DNA of 64,000 nt from JAPLJU01 sp036725345 (GTDB taxonomy: Bacteria > Desulfobacterota > Syntrophia > Syntrophales > UBA2192). Below, in pieces: positions 35,926-44,761 of the stretch. The stretch covers positions 84,938-148,937 of the forward strand of contig DAIMEJ010000008.1 of the NCBI GenBank assembly GCA_036725345.1, read 5' to 3'. Numbering within the stretch: the first letter of the stretch is position 1; the number at the start of each line of letters is the position of its first letter. Position numbers and translations under genes: made by a program. The notes beneath the pieces were generated by a model. It did no database searches. It saw only the letters and a list, made by a program, of their open reading frames with translations, and was not told the DNA's origin.

Positions 35926-35965
35926 GAGCGGACGGGCTCCCGTCATCGGGGAGCCCGTCCGGCTC
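35926..35965 (+). terminator. GC-rich intercistronic hairpin
   Basis: GAGCGGACGGGCTCC pairs with GGAGCCCGTCCGGCTC. No U-run follows, so it may be an mRNA stabiliser or attenuator rather than a full terminator. Confidence 0.55.
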
Positions 35966-36007
35966 TGTCAGAATGCCTGACGAACACGAACACAACGGGA
36001 GGATGTT

Positions 36008-36808
36008 ATGTCTGACATACTGCTGCAGCAAAAAACCGACGACGGGATTCTGGTTCTTACCCTGAACCGTCCCGATGCCATGAATTGCTTCAACTTCGAT
36101 CTCCTGGCCCAGCTTGCCGACGTGATCCGCGAGGCCAATTTCGACATGAACCTCCGGTGCATCATCATCACCGGGTCCAAGGCCGGTGCCGACCCCAAGA
36201 AGTGGTCCTTCTCCACGGGCGCCGACCTGAAGGAGAGAAGGACGCTGACCCAGGACCAGGTTCGCCGGTTCATCTTCACAATCCGCAATACCTTCACGGC
36301 CGTGGAGCAGGTGAGGGTGCCCGTGATCGCGGCCATCAACGGCTTTGCCTTCGGCGGCGGGACGGAGCTGGCGCTGGCCTGCGACATCCGCATCTGCTCG
36401 TCGAACGTCCTCATGGGTCTCACGGAAACTTCGCTCGCCATCATCCCCGGCGCAGGCGGCACCCAGAGGCTTCCCAGGATCGTCGGTGTGGCCAAGGCAA
36501 AGGAGCTCATCTACACGGCGAGACGTTTCGACGCCAAGACCGCACTGGAAATCGGTCTCGTCAGCAAGGTCGTCGAGCCCGACAAACTGCTCGATGCGGC
36601 CCTCGAGCTTGCACGGGAGATCGCGAAAAACGGTCCCATCGGTGTCGCCCAGGCGAAGTTTGCCATCAATTACGGTTCCGAGGCCAGCCTCGGGGTGGCG
36701 TTGCCGCTGGAATCGAAGGCCTATGAGGTCACGATTCCCACGAAGGACCGCCTCGAAGCGCTTGCGGCCTTCGTGGAAAAGAGAAAACCCGTATTCAAGG
36801 GTGAATAG
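36008..36808 (+). CDS. Enoyl-CoA hydratase/isomerase (crotonase) family protein
   Basis: 266 aa. Oxyanion-hole loops FSTGADLKER and NGFAFGGGTELALACD, with catalytic-region ETSLAIIPGAGGTQRLPR keeping the Glu of hydratases. The substrate in this cluster could be 3-methylglutaconyl-CoA (to HMG-CoA) given the HMG-CoA-lyase genes downstream, which is inference. Same strand as the carboxyltransferase; a ribosome site GGAGG lies just before ATG 36008. Confidence 0.9.
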   Translation: MSDILLQQKTDDGILVLTLNRPDAMNCFNFDLLAQLADVIREANFDMNLRCIIITGSKAGADPKKWSFSTGADLKERRTLTQDQVRRFIFTIRNTFTAVEQVRVPVIAAINGFAFGGGTELALACDIRICSSNVLMGLTETSLAIIPGAGGTQRLPRIVGVAKAKELIYTARRFDAKTALEIGLVSKVVEPDKLLDAALELAREIAKNGPIGVAQAKFAINYGSEASLGVALPLESKAYEVTIPTKDRLEALAAFVEKRKPVFKGE

Positions 36809-36826
36809 AGGAAGGGATCAAATTTT

Positions 36827-36855
36827 TCCTCCCCTCGCTGCCGCCGGGGGAGGGA
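36827..36855 (+). terminator. Intercistronic hairpin
   Basis: TCCTCCCC pairs imperfectly with GGGGAGGGA, between the crotonase and DRE-TIM genes. No U-tract. Confidence 0.4.
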
Positions 36856-36912
36856 GATGCTGATACAAAACATAATAACCCAATAAATCAAATGTTAGGA
36901 GGACAAGGTTCT

Positions 36913-38100
36913 ATGGCGACAGAGTATGATTACTGGAAAATTTTCCCGAGAATGCCGAAAAAAGTAACCATCGGGGACATTACCATCCGCGACGGTTTTC
37001 AGCACGAGGAAAAGACCATCTCTACGGCGGCCAAGATATTCTATGGCCAGGAAATGATCCTTGCCGGATGCAGGGAGCTCGAGGCCACCAACCTGGGCAA
37101 TCCCGCGGGGATCCCCCAGTTCAGGGATGCCGAGGCGGTCATGACGGCCCTCCGCAGCGACGGATTCAAGAAGCGCTGCGAACGTGCCGGGATCAATCTT
37201 GAAAAGGATGTCTGCCTGACGGCCGTGACGATCCGTGAGCCAGCCGTTGACTGGGCCATCGAGATGAGGAAGAAGGGCATCGGCCCCGATCGTATCCTCA
37301 TGATGGTTTCCACGGATCCCGAGCATCACTTCGCCAATTCCGGTACGACCCTGACCCAGTACTGGAAAGAAGCCGAACGGTGTATCAAGAAGGCCCGCGA
37401 TGCCGGGATGAAGATGGTCGGCACCGTCAGCACCATCTGGGGAAGCCCCATCAGCGGCGCAACCAAGCTCGAGGACGCCGTGGAGTTCACGAAGCGCTGG
37501 TTCCAGATCGGCGCCCATGACATCGAGCACGCCGACCACGACGGCTCGGCGAACGCCGCCGACTGTTACCGGTACTTTTCGATGATCCTTGACGCCATGC
37601 CGCAGCCCGAGGCGCACCTGTGCCACCTGCACGAGACAAAGAGAATCGCCTCGTCCTCGATTCTGGCGGCGCTTCAGGCGGGCATCACCCGCTTCGAGGC
37701 GACCCTGGGCGGTATGGGCGGACAGCCGGCCAACTTCCTCGACGACGTTCCCATCCGGGGGACCGGCGAGTATTACTACAAGGATCACCGGTTCGTCGGC
37801 CTCATCACGATGGAGGACCTGCTGGTCCAGATCGACGAGCTGGGCATCGAGCACGGTTACGACGTGGACCGCGTGCTCTGGCTCGGTTTGAGGATGGAGA
37901 AGACCGTCGGCCGCAGGCTTCGCTCCGAGGCCATCTACAACGGACGGACCGCCAAGGCCGGGAATCCCCAGTTCGGCCGCCCCGGACTCGCCAAGCTGAT
38001 CTCGAAACTCGGCGAGAAGCCCGGCCAGAGAGTCCCGCCGGACTGGTCCGAGAAGGCCGTTCTCCCCGAGCTCTGGGGACCGGCTGCCTGGAAGAAGTAA
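36913..38100 (+). CDS. HMG-CoA-lyase-like DRE-TIM metallolyase (non-canonical)
   Basis: 395-aa TIM-barrel lyase. TIRDGFQHEE carries the Arg-Asp of the DRE motif, and CHLHETK the metal-binding HxH. It is about 90 residues longer than HMG-CoA lyase, and the Gly-rich catalytic loop reads LGGMGGQPANFLDD, where HMG-CoA lyase has GGLGGCPFA with an essential Cys. It therefore probably acts on a different substrate or runs a related aldol/Claisen reaction. AGGAGG precedes ATG 36913. Confidence 0.82.
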   Translation: MATEYDYWKIFPRMPKKVTIGDITIRDGFQHEEKTISTAAKIFYGQEMILAGCRELEATNLGNPAGIPQFRDAEAVMTALRSDGFKKRCERAGINLEKDVCLTAVTIREPAVDWAIEMRKKGIGPDRILMMVSTDPEHHFANSGTTLTQYWKEAERCIKKARDAGMKMVGTVSTIWGSPISGATKLEDAVEFTKRWFQIGAHDIEHADHDGSANAADCYRYFSMILDAMPQPEAHLCHLHETKRIASSSILAALQAGITRFEATLGGMGGQPANFLDDVPIRGTGEYYYKDHRFVGLITMEDLLVQIDELGIEHGYDVDRVLWLGLRMEKTVGRRLRSEAIYNGRTAKAGNPQFGRPGLAKLISKLGEKPGQRVPPDWSEKAVLPELWGPAAWKK

Positions 38101-38115
38101 CAGAGAACGGTTTTA

Positions 38116-38144
38116 GCAGGGGAAGGGTAGAAACCTTCCCCTGC
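38116..38144 (+). terminator. GC-rich intercistronic hairpin
   Basis: GCAGGGGAAGG/CCTTCCCCTGC with a short loop, between the DRE-TIM gene and the biotin carrier. No U-run. Confidence 0.6.
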
Positions 38145-38224
38145 GGCTTTGCACTCAGACGACACAGCGTGTTTCACGAAATGATCGTGCGTTGAAAGAT
38201 TAATAAAGAGAGGAGGATGTTCAA

Positions 38225-38437
38225 ATGGCTGATGTAGTAGCCCCCATGCCCGGAACAATCACGGAAATTTTGGTCAGTGTCGGGGACAGCGTGAAGGCTG
38301 ACGAAGAACTCGTCATCCTCGAGGCGATGAAAATGGAAAACCCGATTGTGGCCCCCGTTACAGGGAAGGTCAAGGAAATCAAGGTTGCCGAGCAGGACAA
38401 GGTCAACACGAATCAGGTCCTGGTTGTTCTGGAATAG
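38225..38437 (+). CDS. Biotin carboxyl carrier protein
   Basis: 70-aa stand-alone biotinyl domain with the lysine motif EAMKMENPI (residues about 33-41) and a two-fold beta structure typical of BCCP/GcdC C-termini (MPGTITEILVSVGD; VTGKVKEIKVAEQD). It lacks the Pro/Ala-rich linker of membrane-decarboxylase carriers. Presumably shuttles CO2 for the carboxyltransferase at 34235. GGAGGA lies about 10 bp before ATG 38225. Confidence 0.95.
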   Translation: MADVVAPMPGTITEILVSVGDSVKADEELVILEAMKMENPIVAPVTGKVKEIKVAEQDKVNTNQVLVVLE

Positions 38438-38458
38438 GATGGCATTGCGCAATCCATT

Positions 38459-38500
38459 GGATGCCGGACCGATCTGTCATGGATTGGCCCGGCATTTATT
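38459..38500 (+). terminator. Probable terminator after biotin carrier
   Basis: ATGCCGG ... CCCGGCAT imperfect stem followed by TTTATTTTCTG. Confidence 0.5.
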
Positions 38501-38572
38501 TTCTGTTTGAACTCTGCCATGATCTGTGGGCAGGGACCTCTGCCCGTTCATAGGGTTCCCCGGGAGTCCTTT

Positions 38573-39484
38573 ATGAACATGAATCTGCCCCGCACGGTTT
38601 CCCTTCATGAAGTCGTTCTGCGTGACGGTATCCAAAACGAGAAAAACATCGTGCCCACGCAAGAGAAGCTTCGTGTGATCGGTCAACTCATTGAAGCCGG
38701 TGTGCACCGCATCGAAATCTCTTCCTTTGTCAATCCCAAGCTGGTGCCGCAGATGGCCGATGCCGAGGACCTCTGGCAGAGGATCGACCGCAGGAAGGAC
38801 GTTTTGTACTCCGCCCTTGTCCTGAGCGAGCGGGGCCTGGACCGGGCGCTGGCGTGCAGGGTGCCTCACGTCGGGATCTTCGTGTCGGCCAGCGAGACGC
38901 ACAGCCGGAAGAACAGCAACCGCTCCGTGGAAGAGGCTCTGAAGGAATCGCTCATGCTGATCCGGAAAGCCCGTCTATCGGGTACCGAGGTCAGGGCCGG
39001 TGTCATGAATGCCTTCGGTTGCGCCTATGAAGGAAGGGTTCCGGTTCGGCAGGTCTTGAAATTGGTTGAACAATTTCTCGAAGCCGATCCCGAAGAAATA
39101 TGCCTTGCCGACTCATCGGGGCTGGGAAATCCCCGTCAGATGAAGGAGATTATCTCCCGGGTCAGGGGCCTCGCGGGAGGCAGGGCGATGTCCCTCCACC
39201 TCCACAACACGAGGGGGCAGGGGATGGCGAATCTCTGGGCCGCCCTGGAAGAGGGGATCACGATTTTCGACACATCCCTCGGGGGGCTCGGAGGCTGCCC
39301 TTTCATTGTCGGGGCCCGGGGGAACATCGCGACGGAAGACACGGTCAGCATGCTGCACGATGCGGGCGTGGATACCGGGATTGATCTCGGAAAACTGATC
39401 GATGTGAGTCTGGGCTTCGAGAAACACATGGGCCAGGTTTTCCCGGCGGCCGTCTCCCACCTGAAAGGTGCCCGCGGCTGCTGA
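38573..39484 (+). CDS. Hydroxymethylglutaryl-CoA lyase
   Basis: 303 aa, normal length. LRDGIQNEK (DRE motif), EISSFVNPKLVPQMADAE, LHLHNTRGQG (HxH metal site) and the catalytic-Cys loop LGGLGGCPFIVGARGNIATED. Cleaves HMG-CoA to acetyl-CoA and acetoacetate, the last step of leucine/isovalerate breakdown. GGGAG lies about 6 bp before ATG 38573. With the carboxyltransferase and crotonase it completes that pathway segment. Confidence 0.94.
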   Translation: MNMNLPRTVSLHEVVLRDGIQNEKNIVPTQEKLRVIGQLIEAGVHRIEISSFVNPKLVPQMADAEDLWQRIDRRKDVLYSALVLSERGLDRALACRVPHVGIFVSASETHSRKNSNRSVEEALKESLMLIRKARLSGTEVRAGVMNAFGCAYEGRVPVRQVLKLVEQFLEADPEEICLADSSGLGNPRQMKEIISRVRGLAGGRAMSLHLHNTRGQGMANLWAALEEGITIFDTSLGGLGGCPFIVGARGNIATEDTVSMLHDAGVDTGIDLGKLIDVSLGFEKHMGQVFPAAVSHLKGARGC

Positions 39485-39509
39485 ATTGTCCGTCCGTAAG
39501 GGGTCGTCC

Positions 39510-41051
39510 ATGGCCAGAGCGGATTCAGCTCCCGTCAAAAAGTGCGCATCGGCGCTTTTTGCCCTTCTGGTTTGTCTCTCGATCCTTTCCTGCACGTCCT
39601 TCTACTTCCAGACCCTACAGCCCCCTTCTGAAAAAATCAAACTCTCCGGCCTCGGCGATCTCTCCTGGCGCGAACAGTGGGCGGGCATCGTGTTCAACGG
39701 CGAGAAAGTTGGTTTCACCTTTCTTAAGATGATGCCGCTCGATGAGCGGGATCTTTTTCTCATCAGCTCCGAAGCCCACATGCGTCTCCGGTTTCTCGGT
39801 GTGGAGAAGAGACTCGCTCTCCGAAGCGCGGACCGGGTCCGAAATGACCTGCAGCTTGTGTCCTTCCGGTATGATATGGAGGTGGATGGAAAGACGCTGC
39901 TTCTGGAAGGCGAAAACAGAGAAGGAAGGCTGGAGGCGGTCCGGCAGACAAACGGGGAGAGGAAAACAATCGTGAAAGAAGTGGGCCAGCCCCTTTACCC
40001 CGCGAGCGCCGTCAATTTCTATCCTTTCATAGCGGGGATCGCTGTCGGGTCGAAATATCGCTACGACGTTTTCGATCCCCAGGCGCAGGCCATCACGGAG
40101 GTGCTGCAGTCCGTCGATGCCTTTGAGAACAGTCCGAAGCTTCTCATCGAACCCTCCTTCAAAGTGGAGACTTCCATGCTCGGTCAGGCGGTCACGAGCT
40201 GGATCAGCCCCGCCGGTGAAACGATCTTCGAGCTCGCCATGGGCGGGGCTCTCATCACCTACAAGGAAGACGAGAACCGGGCGAGGCAGTTTCTGTACGA
40301 AGCCAGCATGAACAAAAAGGACCTGATCCTCGACTTCAGCCTTGTGAGGACGGACCGGACCCTTTCCTGCCCGAGGCAGGCCAGTTACCTGAAGATCGCC
40401 CTGGAAGGCGTTGCAGGGCAACTGCCGCTCCTGGAGGGGCCCGGTCAAGCCGTCACCGAGACGAACGAGTCAGGTAGACCCGTCGCTCTTTACGTGCTCG
40501 GGGGTAATGAGGGCCCGGATCCCCCGAGGCTTGCGGGGGCATTCAACATCGCGGATCGTTACATTTATTTGGCCGCTACGGATCACATTGAAAGTGACCA
40601 TCCGGAGATTGTCCGGGAGGCGCGTGCAATCGTGATTGGCGCCCCGTCGGATCTCGACAAAATCAGGCGTCTCGCGAAGTGGGTCTCGCTGGAGGTCAGG
40701 GACGAGGTGGTGGACAGCTTCTCGGCTCTCGAGGTCCTTCACACAAAGAAAGGGGAATGCCAGGCACACACGCTTCTGTACGCGGCACTGGCCCGCGCAT
40801 CGGGGATCCCGACCCGACTGGCCGGGGGGCTTGTTTACCTGGAGGGTACGGGGTTTCTCTATCACGCCTGGGCGGAGAGCTACGCCGATGGCTGGATTGC
40901 CGTGGACCCCACCTTTGACCAGGTCGGCATCGATGCCACCCATATCAAACTCGCAGAGGGGCCCTCCTGGATATCGATGATGGGTATCGGGAAGGTCGTG
41001 GGTCAGGTGAGGGCCGGTGTTCTGGATTACAGGGCGCTATGTCGTGATTGA
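39510..41051 (+). CDS. Transglutaminase-like domain lipoprotein
   Basis: 513 aa. Signal with lipobox ILSC (about residue 28) predicts an anchored lipoprotein. The C-terminal third is a transglutaminase-like cysteine-peptidase domain: GECQAHTLLYAALARASGIP (Cys), YHAWAE (His) and AVDPTFDQ (Asp) complete the triad. The N-terminal 300 residues are beta-rich and unrecognised. The role may be peptide or envelope crosslink processing; substrate unknown. ATG 39510 with AAGGGG upstream chosen over 39468. Confidence 0.82.
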   Translation: MARADSAPVKKCASALFALLVCLSILSCTSFYFQTLQPPSEKIKLSGLGDLSWREQWAGIVFNGEKVGFTFLKMMPLDERDLFLISSEAHMRLRFLGVEKRLALRSADRVRNDLQLVSFRYDMEVDGKTLLLEGENREGRLEAVRQTNGERKTIVKEVGQPLYPASAVNFYPFIAGIAVGSKYRYDVFDPQAQAITEVLQSVDAFENSPKLLIEPSFKVETSMLGQAVTSWISPAGETIFELAMGGALITYKEDENRARQFLYEASMNKKDLILDFSLVRTDRTLSCPRQASYLKIALEGVAGQLPLLEGPGQAVTETNESGRPVALYVLGGNEGPDPPRLAGAFNIADRYIYLAATDHIESDHPEIVREARAIVIGAPSDLDKIRRLAKWVSLEVRDEVVDSFSALEVLHTKKGECQAHTLLYAALARASGIPTRLAGGLVYLEGTGFLYHAWAESYADGWIAVDPTFDQVGIDATHIKLAEGPSWISMMGIGKVVGQVRAGVLDYRALCRD

Positions 41052-41102
41052 ACCCGCTGCCGCTGAAGACGGCAGTTATTTCCATCAAAAGGAGGAGGCC
41101 AT

Positions 41103-41699
41103 ATGATGAAGCAGGGGATGAAGATCGTTTTGTTGTTTTTGCTCGGGCTCTTCATTGCGGGTTGTTCGATGAGCAAAGAGCCGGCGGAAAAGGCCATCAA
41201 ATCCGCCGAGGGTGTCTTTAATGCCATCAAGGGGGAAGCCGTGAAGTACGCGGCGGCGGAAACCCAGGCGGTGGAAAAAGCCATCCTGGCGGCAAAGGAC
41301 AAGTACGATCGAAACGAGTACGATGCAGCCTTCAAGCTGGCCACGGAGCTGCCGGACAAGATCAACCAGCTTGCCGCGATCTCAGGGACGCGAAAGGGCG
41401 AATGGCTGAAAGGCTGGAACGCCGTCAGCAAGGAGTTGCCCGCCTTGCTGGATGCGCTTCAGGCGCAAATCGAGGAACTCTCCAAGCGGAAGAAACTTCC
41501 GCCCGGCATCGACAGGGCGAAAATCGAAGAAGCCCGGGCCGCTCAGCCGGCACTCGCGCAGGAATGGAACGAGGCGAAAAACGCCCACGCCGCTGGCGAT
41601 CTGATCAATGCCGTCACCAAGGCAAAGGCCGCAAGGGAAAAGACGGTCGAGGCCATGGCCGCCCTGGGCATGCAGGTCCAGGAAGTGACGATCCAGTAG
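41103..41699 (+). CDS. Alpha-helical lipoprotein, unknown
   Basis: 198 aa with lipobox LFIAGCSM (Cys about 21), then Ala/Lys/Glu-rich helices likely to form coiled coil (AAETQAVEKAILAAKDKYD; AKAAREKTVEAMAALG). No catalytic motif. AGGAGG precedes ATG 41103; ATG 41106 is equally possible. Follows the transglutaminase-like gene by 51 bp, so perhaps envelope-associated in the same unit. Confidence 0.7.
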   Translation: MMKQGMKIVLLFLLGLFIAGCSMSKEPAEKAIKSAEGVFNAIKGEAVKYAAAETQAVEKAILAAKDKYDRNEYDAAFKLATELPDKINQLAAISGTRKGEWLKGWNAVSKELPALLDALQAQIEELSKRKKLPPGIDRAKIEEARAAQPALAQEWNEAKNAHAAGDLINAVTKAKAAREKTVEAMAALGMQVQEVTIQ

Positions 41700-41825
41700 A
41701 GCGGCGTCGCTCACGTGATCGGGCGGAATGCCGATCTCGTGGTTTTCGGGTTCACGGCGGGTGTCCACCCGCTGAGTCACCCAGGCAGCAGTTTTCTATG
41801 GAGGATCAGCAAAGAGGTGAAAAGA

Positions 41826-42509
41826 ATGCATAAAAAAATCTTCTTTCTCCCGGGATTCCTCATGGGGATGCTGGCGACGGCATTCATCAACGTGTCGGAG
41901 TGCCCGGCCCAGGGGGTGGGGGGAGCCTACGATACCCGGGCCGGGAAACTGACGGTCCGGAGTGTCGATGGTGCAAATGTCATCGAGCTGAACGAGGCCA
42001 GGTTACTCGAAGGGAAAATCAGGCAGATCTACAGGCTGACCGGCGCCGACGTTGCCGTTGTATCCGCCCCCGGCAATGTGAATTGTCCCGCCGGTTTTAA
42101 TTTTGTCACGCTCCGGCAGTACGAAAAGCCCCAAGTGTCGGACTGGATACCCGCCTGCTACGATGCCGAGGGTGATATCCGCCAGGAGGGACAGGATATC
42201 GTCCTGAAGCTCAGGGAAAGCGTCGGTACGGACTCGTTCTACAGGTACAGCGGCGGAAGTATCACGAAAACAGTGGAATTGAAAAAGGTGAGGCTGACGG
42301 ACGAGCAGTGCAGGATAGCGTATAACGTCTACAGGGAAAAATGCAAAGGGCTGTCATCGGCGCTCGTCATCGATCGTCATCTGTACTTCTACAAGGATGC
42401 CCTTGACGTCGATCAGTTTTTCGGTCTTTGCCAGCTGGCAGGTGATGACACCTGGACGCCTGTCTCCTACGGTGAATTCAAAAATCGCGCCTGCAAAATG
42501 CAGGATTGA
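41826..42509 (+). CDS. Exported protein, unknown
   Basis: 227 aa with a signal peptide (FFLPGFLMGMLATAFINV, cleavage near SECPAQG). The mature protein holds several Cys (NCPAG; IPACYD; EKCKG; LCQLAG; RACKMQD) that could form periplasmic disulfides. No family recognised. ATG 41826 is preceded by AGAGGTG; the frame extends upstream but without support. Last intact gene before an RCC1-like relic. Confidence 0.68.
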   Translation: MHKKIFFLPGFLMGMLATAFINVSECPAQGVGGAYDTRAGKLTVRSVDGANVIELNEARLLEGKIRQIYRLTGADVAVVSAPGNVNCPAGFNFVTLRQYEKPQVSDWIPACYDAEGDIRQEGQDIVLKLRESVGTDSFYRYSGGSITKTVELKKVRLTDEQCRIAYNVYREKCKGLSSALVIDRHLYFYKDALDVDQFFGLCQLAGDDTWTPVSYGEFKNRACKMQD

Positions 42510-42632
42510 AGGCAGGAGGACCATTACCTGATTTCCAGGGACAACTTGTCTATGGGAAAAAGGTGCATTTTCCGGAGCCGAACGGTTAATCGATTTCTCC
42601 GCCCCGCGCTGCAGCACCGGTACCCCGGTCCG

Positions 42633-42749
42633 CCTGGAAACGGTACGAGTGTCCCCTTTAGCGCCTCTCCTGTCCAGGTCTTGAATTTAAGCGAAGTTGT
42701 TGCTGTCGCCGCCGGGTCGCCTCATACCCTCGCCGTCAAATCTCCCTGA
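42633..42749 (+). pseudogene. RCC1-repeat fragment
   Basis: About 38 codons read GNGTSVPFSASPVQVLNLSE and then VVAVAAGSPHTLAVKS. This matches one RCC1 beta-propeller repeat (GxGT...PVxV..L..V.AVAAG..HTLALKS). No start, ribosome site or further repeats; a hairpin follows at 42795. Best read as a decayed tail of an RCC1-domain gene. Confidence 0.65.
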
Positions 42750-42794
42750 GGGGTCTTTGACCACCTGACCAGAGTTTAATACCGTCCAATAATA

Positions 42795-42825
42795 AACGAA
42801 GGGGTCCTCAGGGACCCCTTCGTTG
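42795..42825. terminator. Strong hairpin terminator
   Basis: Perfect stem AACGAAGGGGTCC/GGACCCCTTCGTT with a short loop. It lies between the RCC1 relic and the convergent CMD-family gene. Confidence 0.8.
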
Positions 42826-42828
42826 TTA

Positions 42829-42856
42829 TCTCACCACTCTTCACTCGGCACTCATC
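42829..42856. repeat. Inverse GTGAGTG-type repeat
   Basis: TCACCACTCTTCACTCGGCA, the complement of the GTGAGTG family, at the 3' end of the CMD gene. Confidence 0.5.
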
Positions 42857-42857
42857 G

Positions 42858-43250
42858 CTATTTCAACGGCCACTCGCCTCTTTCCTTGAGCACCTCCCGG
42901 TAGACCTCCATGGCCTCGTTGACGGCCGGCATCCCCGCGTAGGTCGAGAGCTGGAAGAGAATTTCGGCAATCTTGCGGGGGTCGCAGCCCACATTGAGCG
43001 CTGCGTTGACGTGAAGCTTGAATTCCTCCTTTGCACGAAGGGCCGCGAGCATCGCGCAGGCGGCGTACTGCCTTTCCTGGATCGTCAGCACCGTCCGGGA
43101 GTAAAGGTTGCCGGTGATGTGCCGGGAGAGGTCATTGGCCAGATCCTTGTCGAACTGCCTCCACATCAGGTAAGGGGGGTCCATCTTGATCCCTTTCCCG
43201 AAGAGTTTTGCCGCTGTTTCCTGTGTTTTCTTGTTGATGTCGTCCGCCAC
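42858..43250 (-). CDS. Carboxymuconolactone decarboxylase family protein
   Basis: 130-aa all-helical CMD/AhpD-fold protein. The core RTVLTIQERQYAACAMLAALRA and VGCDPRKIAEILFQLSTYAG match the CMD domain. The AhpD CxxC is absent (AACAML only), so it is closer to decarboxylase/unknown members than to peroxidase partners. ATG 43250. Substrate unknown. Confidence 0.88.
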   Translation of the reverse strand: MADDINKKTQETAAKLFGKGIKMDPPYLMWRQFDKDLANDLSRHITGNLYSRTVLTIQERQYAACAMLAALRAKEEFKLHVNAALNVGCDPRKIAEILFQLSTYAGMPAVNEAMEVYREVLKERGEWPLK

Positions 43251-43370
43251 TGTCCTGATCCTCCTTTCAAATATTCGTCAGGGGTGTTCCCCCGTTTTTG
43301 GCTGTCCCGTGGGTGAGTCGTAAAGGTTGCCCTTTTTATTTTAAACGGGACGCCCTGTCAAGGGAGAAAA

Positions 43371-43446
43371 GTGGCATGGTGGAATATTGGGTATTTAGGA
43401 AAATGTTTTCTTCACCCATCATTCCAACATTCCATTATTCCAGTCT
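43371..43446. repeat. Period-8 GGAATATT-type repeat with inverse arm
   Basis: TGGCATGGTGGAATATTGGG and inverse CCATCATTCCAACATTCCA units, just 3' of the HDAC-like gene. Confidence 0.65.
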
Positions 43447-43447
43447 T

Positions 43448-44761
43448 TCACTTGCAGATATAAACGTCCCGGTCGCGGTCCTGGAAATACAGATACCGGA
43501 TCCGGCGCTTCGCCTTGTCGATGGAGCCGAAGATTTTTTCCCCCTCGTCCCTGCAGGCCGGGCAGGCGGGGCTCGGCACGATGACGGCGAAGATGTGGTT
43601 TGCCGTGCTCGCGACGGAATCGATGGTGATGAGGCCCCCGCAGTCGCCGCAGACCCGGATGATCTCCTGCTGCTGCTCCCGGATGCGGTCGGTGTCGTAG
43701 TGAATGTTTCTCTCGCGCCTGGCGTACCGGGCGTCTCCCAGAAGCTCCGCCTTGAGGGACTCCCTCTTCTTCCAGAACATGTAGATGTCCGACGTGACCT
43801 CCTCGATGTACTTCGTGATTTCCTTCGGCTGTTTCATCGCCTCAGGGTCGTAGTCCGGCTCCCTCACGGCGCTGTAGTCCAGTCCCGCCATGGCGAGGAT
43901 AATGCCCACGTTCACGTAGGGCAGCGCCCCCTCGATGGAGTAGCCGCCTTCGAGGACGGCGATGTCCGGCTTGAGCCGGTCGTTGAGGGTGGCGTAACCC
44001 CGGGCGGAAAAGCGCATGTTGGTGATCGGGTCCGAGTAATGGTTGTCCTGCCCCGCCGAGTTGATGATGAGGTCCGGCTTGAACTCCTGCAGGACCGGCA
44101 GGATGAGATGATCCAGGACATAGATGAAACCCTCGTCCGAGGTGTTCGGCGGGAGCGGCACGTTGATCGTCGTCCCCAGGGCGTTCGGCCCGCCGAATTC
44201 CTCCGGAAACCCGGAGCCCGGATAGAGCGTCCTTCCGTCCTGGTGAATGGAGATATAGAGCGTGTTCGGGTCGTGCCAGTAGATGTCCTGGGTGCCGTCG
44301 CCGTGGTGACAGTCGGTGTCGATGACGGCGATGCGTTTTCGGCCGTATTTTTTCCGCAGGTTCTCGATCATGACGGCCTCGATGTTGATGTTGCAGAAAC
44401 CGCGTGCCCCGTGAACGACCCGCATGGCGTGATGGCCCGGCGGGCGCACTAGGGCAAAGGCGTTGTCCACCATCCCCGTGAGAACCTTGTCCGCCGCGGT
44501 GATGGCGCCGCCCGCAGAGATGAGGTGCGACTCCGTGATGACGCTCCCCACGTCGGGAACGCAGATGTGAACCCGCTGAATGTCCTCCGGGGTGGCCACC
44601 TTCGGCTTGAACTCGATGATGTTCTCGAGGTCCAGGAGCCCCTCCTCGAAAACCTGGTCCTGCGTGTAGAGGAGACGCTCCTCCCTTTCGGGGTGCGTCG
44701 GCGAGATGGCCCAGTCGAACGCCGGGAAGAAAATGAGGCCGGTTTTTCCCCTTCTTCTCAT
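43448..44761 (-). CDS. Histone-deacetylase-like amidohydrolase with C-terminal zinc-binding tail
   Basis: 437 aa. The deacetylase fold occupies residues 1-300: RPPGHHAMR, DTDCHHGDGTQD, SAGQDNHYSD and EGGYSIEGAL give the Zn site and charge relay. The C-terminal 130 residues are helical and end with CGDCGG and CPACRDEG, a four-Cys putative zinc site not found in standard AcuC/HDAC proteins. It overlaps the upstream hydantoinase gene by 4 bp (ATGA), so they are coupled. Substrate unknown; deacylation of an acylated amine or amide is plausible. Confidence 0.9.
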   Translation of the reverse strand: MRRRGKTGLIFFPAFDWAISPTHPEREERLLYTQDQVFEEGLLDLENIIEFKPKVATPEDIQRVHICVPDVGSVITESHLISAGGAITAADKVLTGMVDNAFALVRPPGHHAMRVVHGARGFCNINIEAVMIENLRKKYGRKRIAVIDTDCHHGDGTQDIYWHDPNTLYISIHQDGRTLYPGSGFPEEFGGPNALGTTINVPLPPNTSDEGFIYVLDHLILPVLQEFKPDLIINSAGQDNHYSDPITNMRFSARGYATLNDRLKPDIAVLEGGYSIEGALPYVNVGIILAMAGLDYSAVREPDYDPEAMKQPKEITKYIEEVTSDIYMFWKKRESLKAELLGDARYARRERNIHYDTDRIREQQQEIIRVCGDCGGLITIDSVASTANHIFAVIVPSPACPACRDEGEKIFGSIDKAKRRIRYLYFQDRDRDVYICK

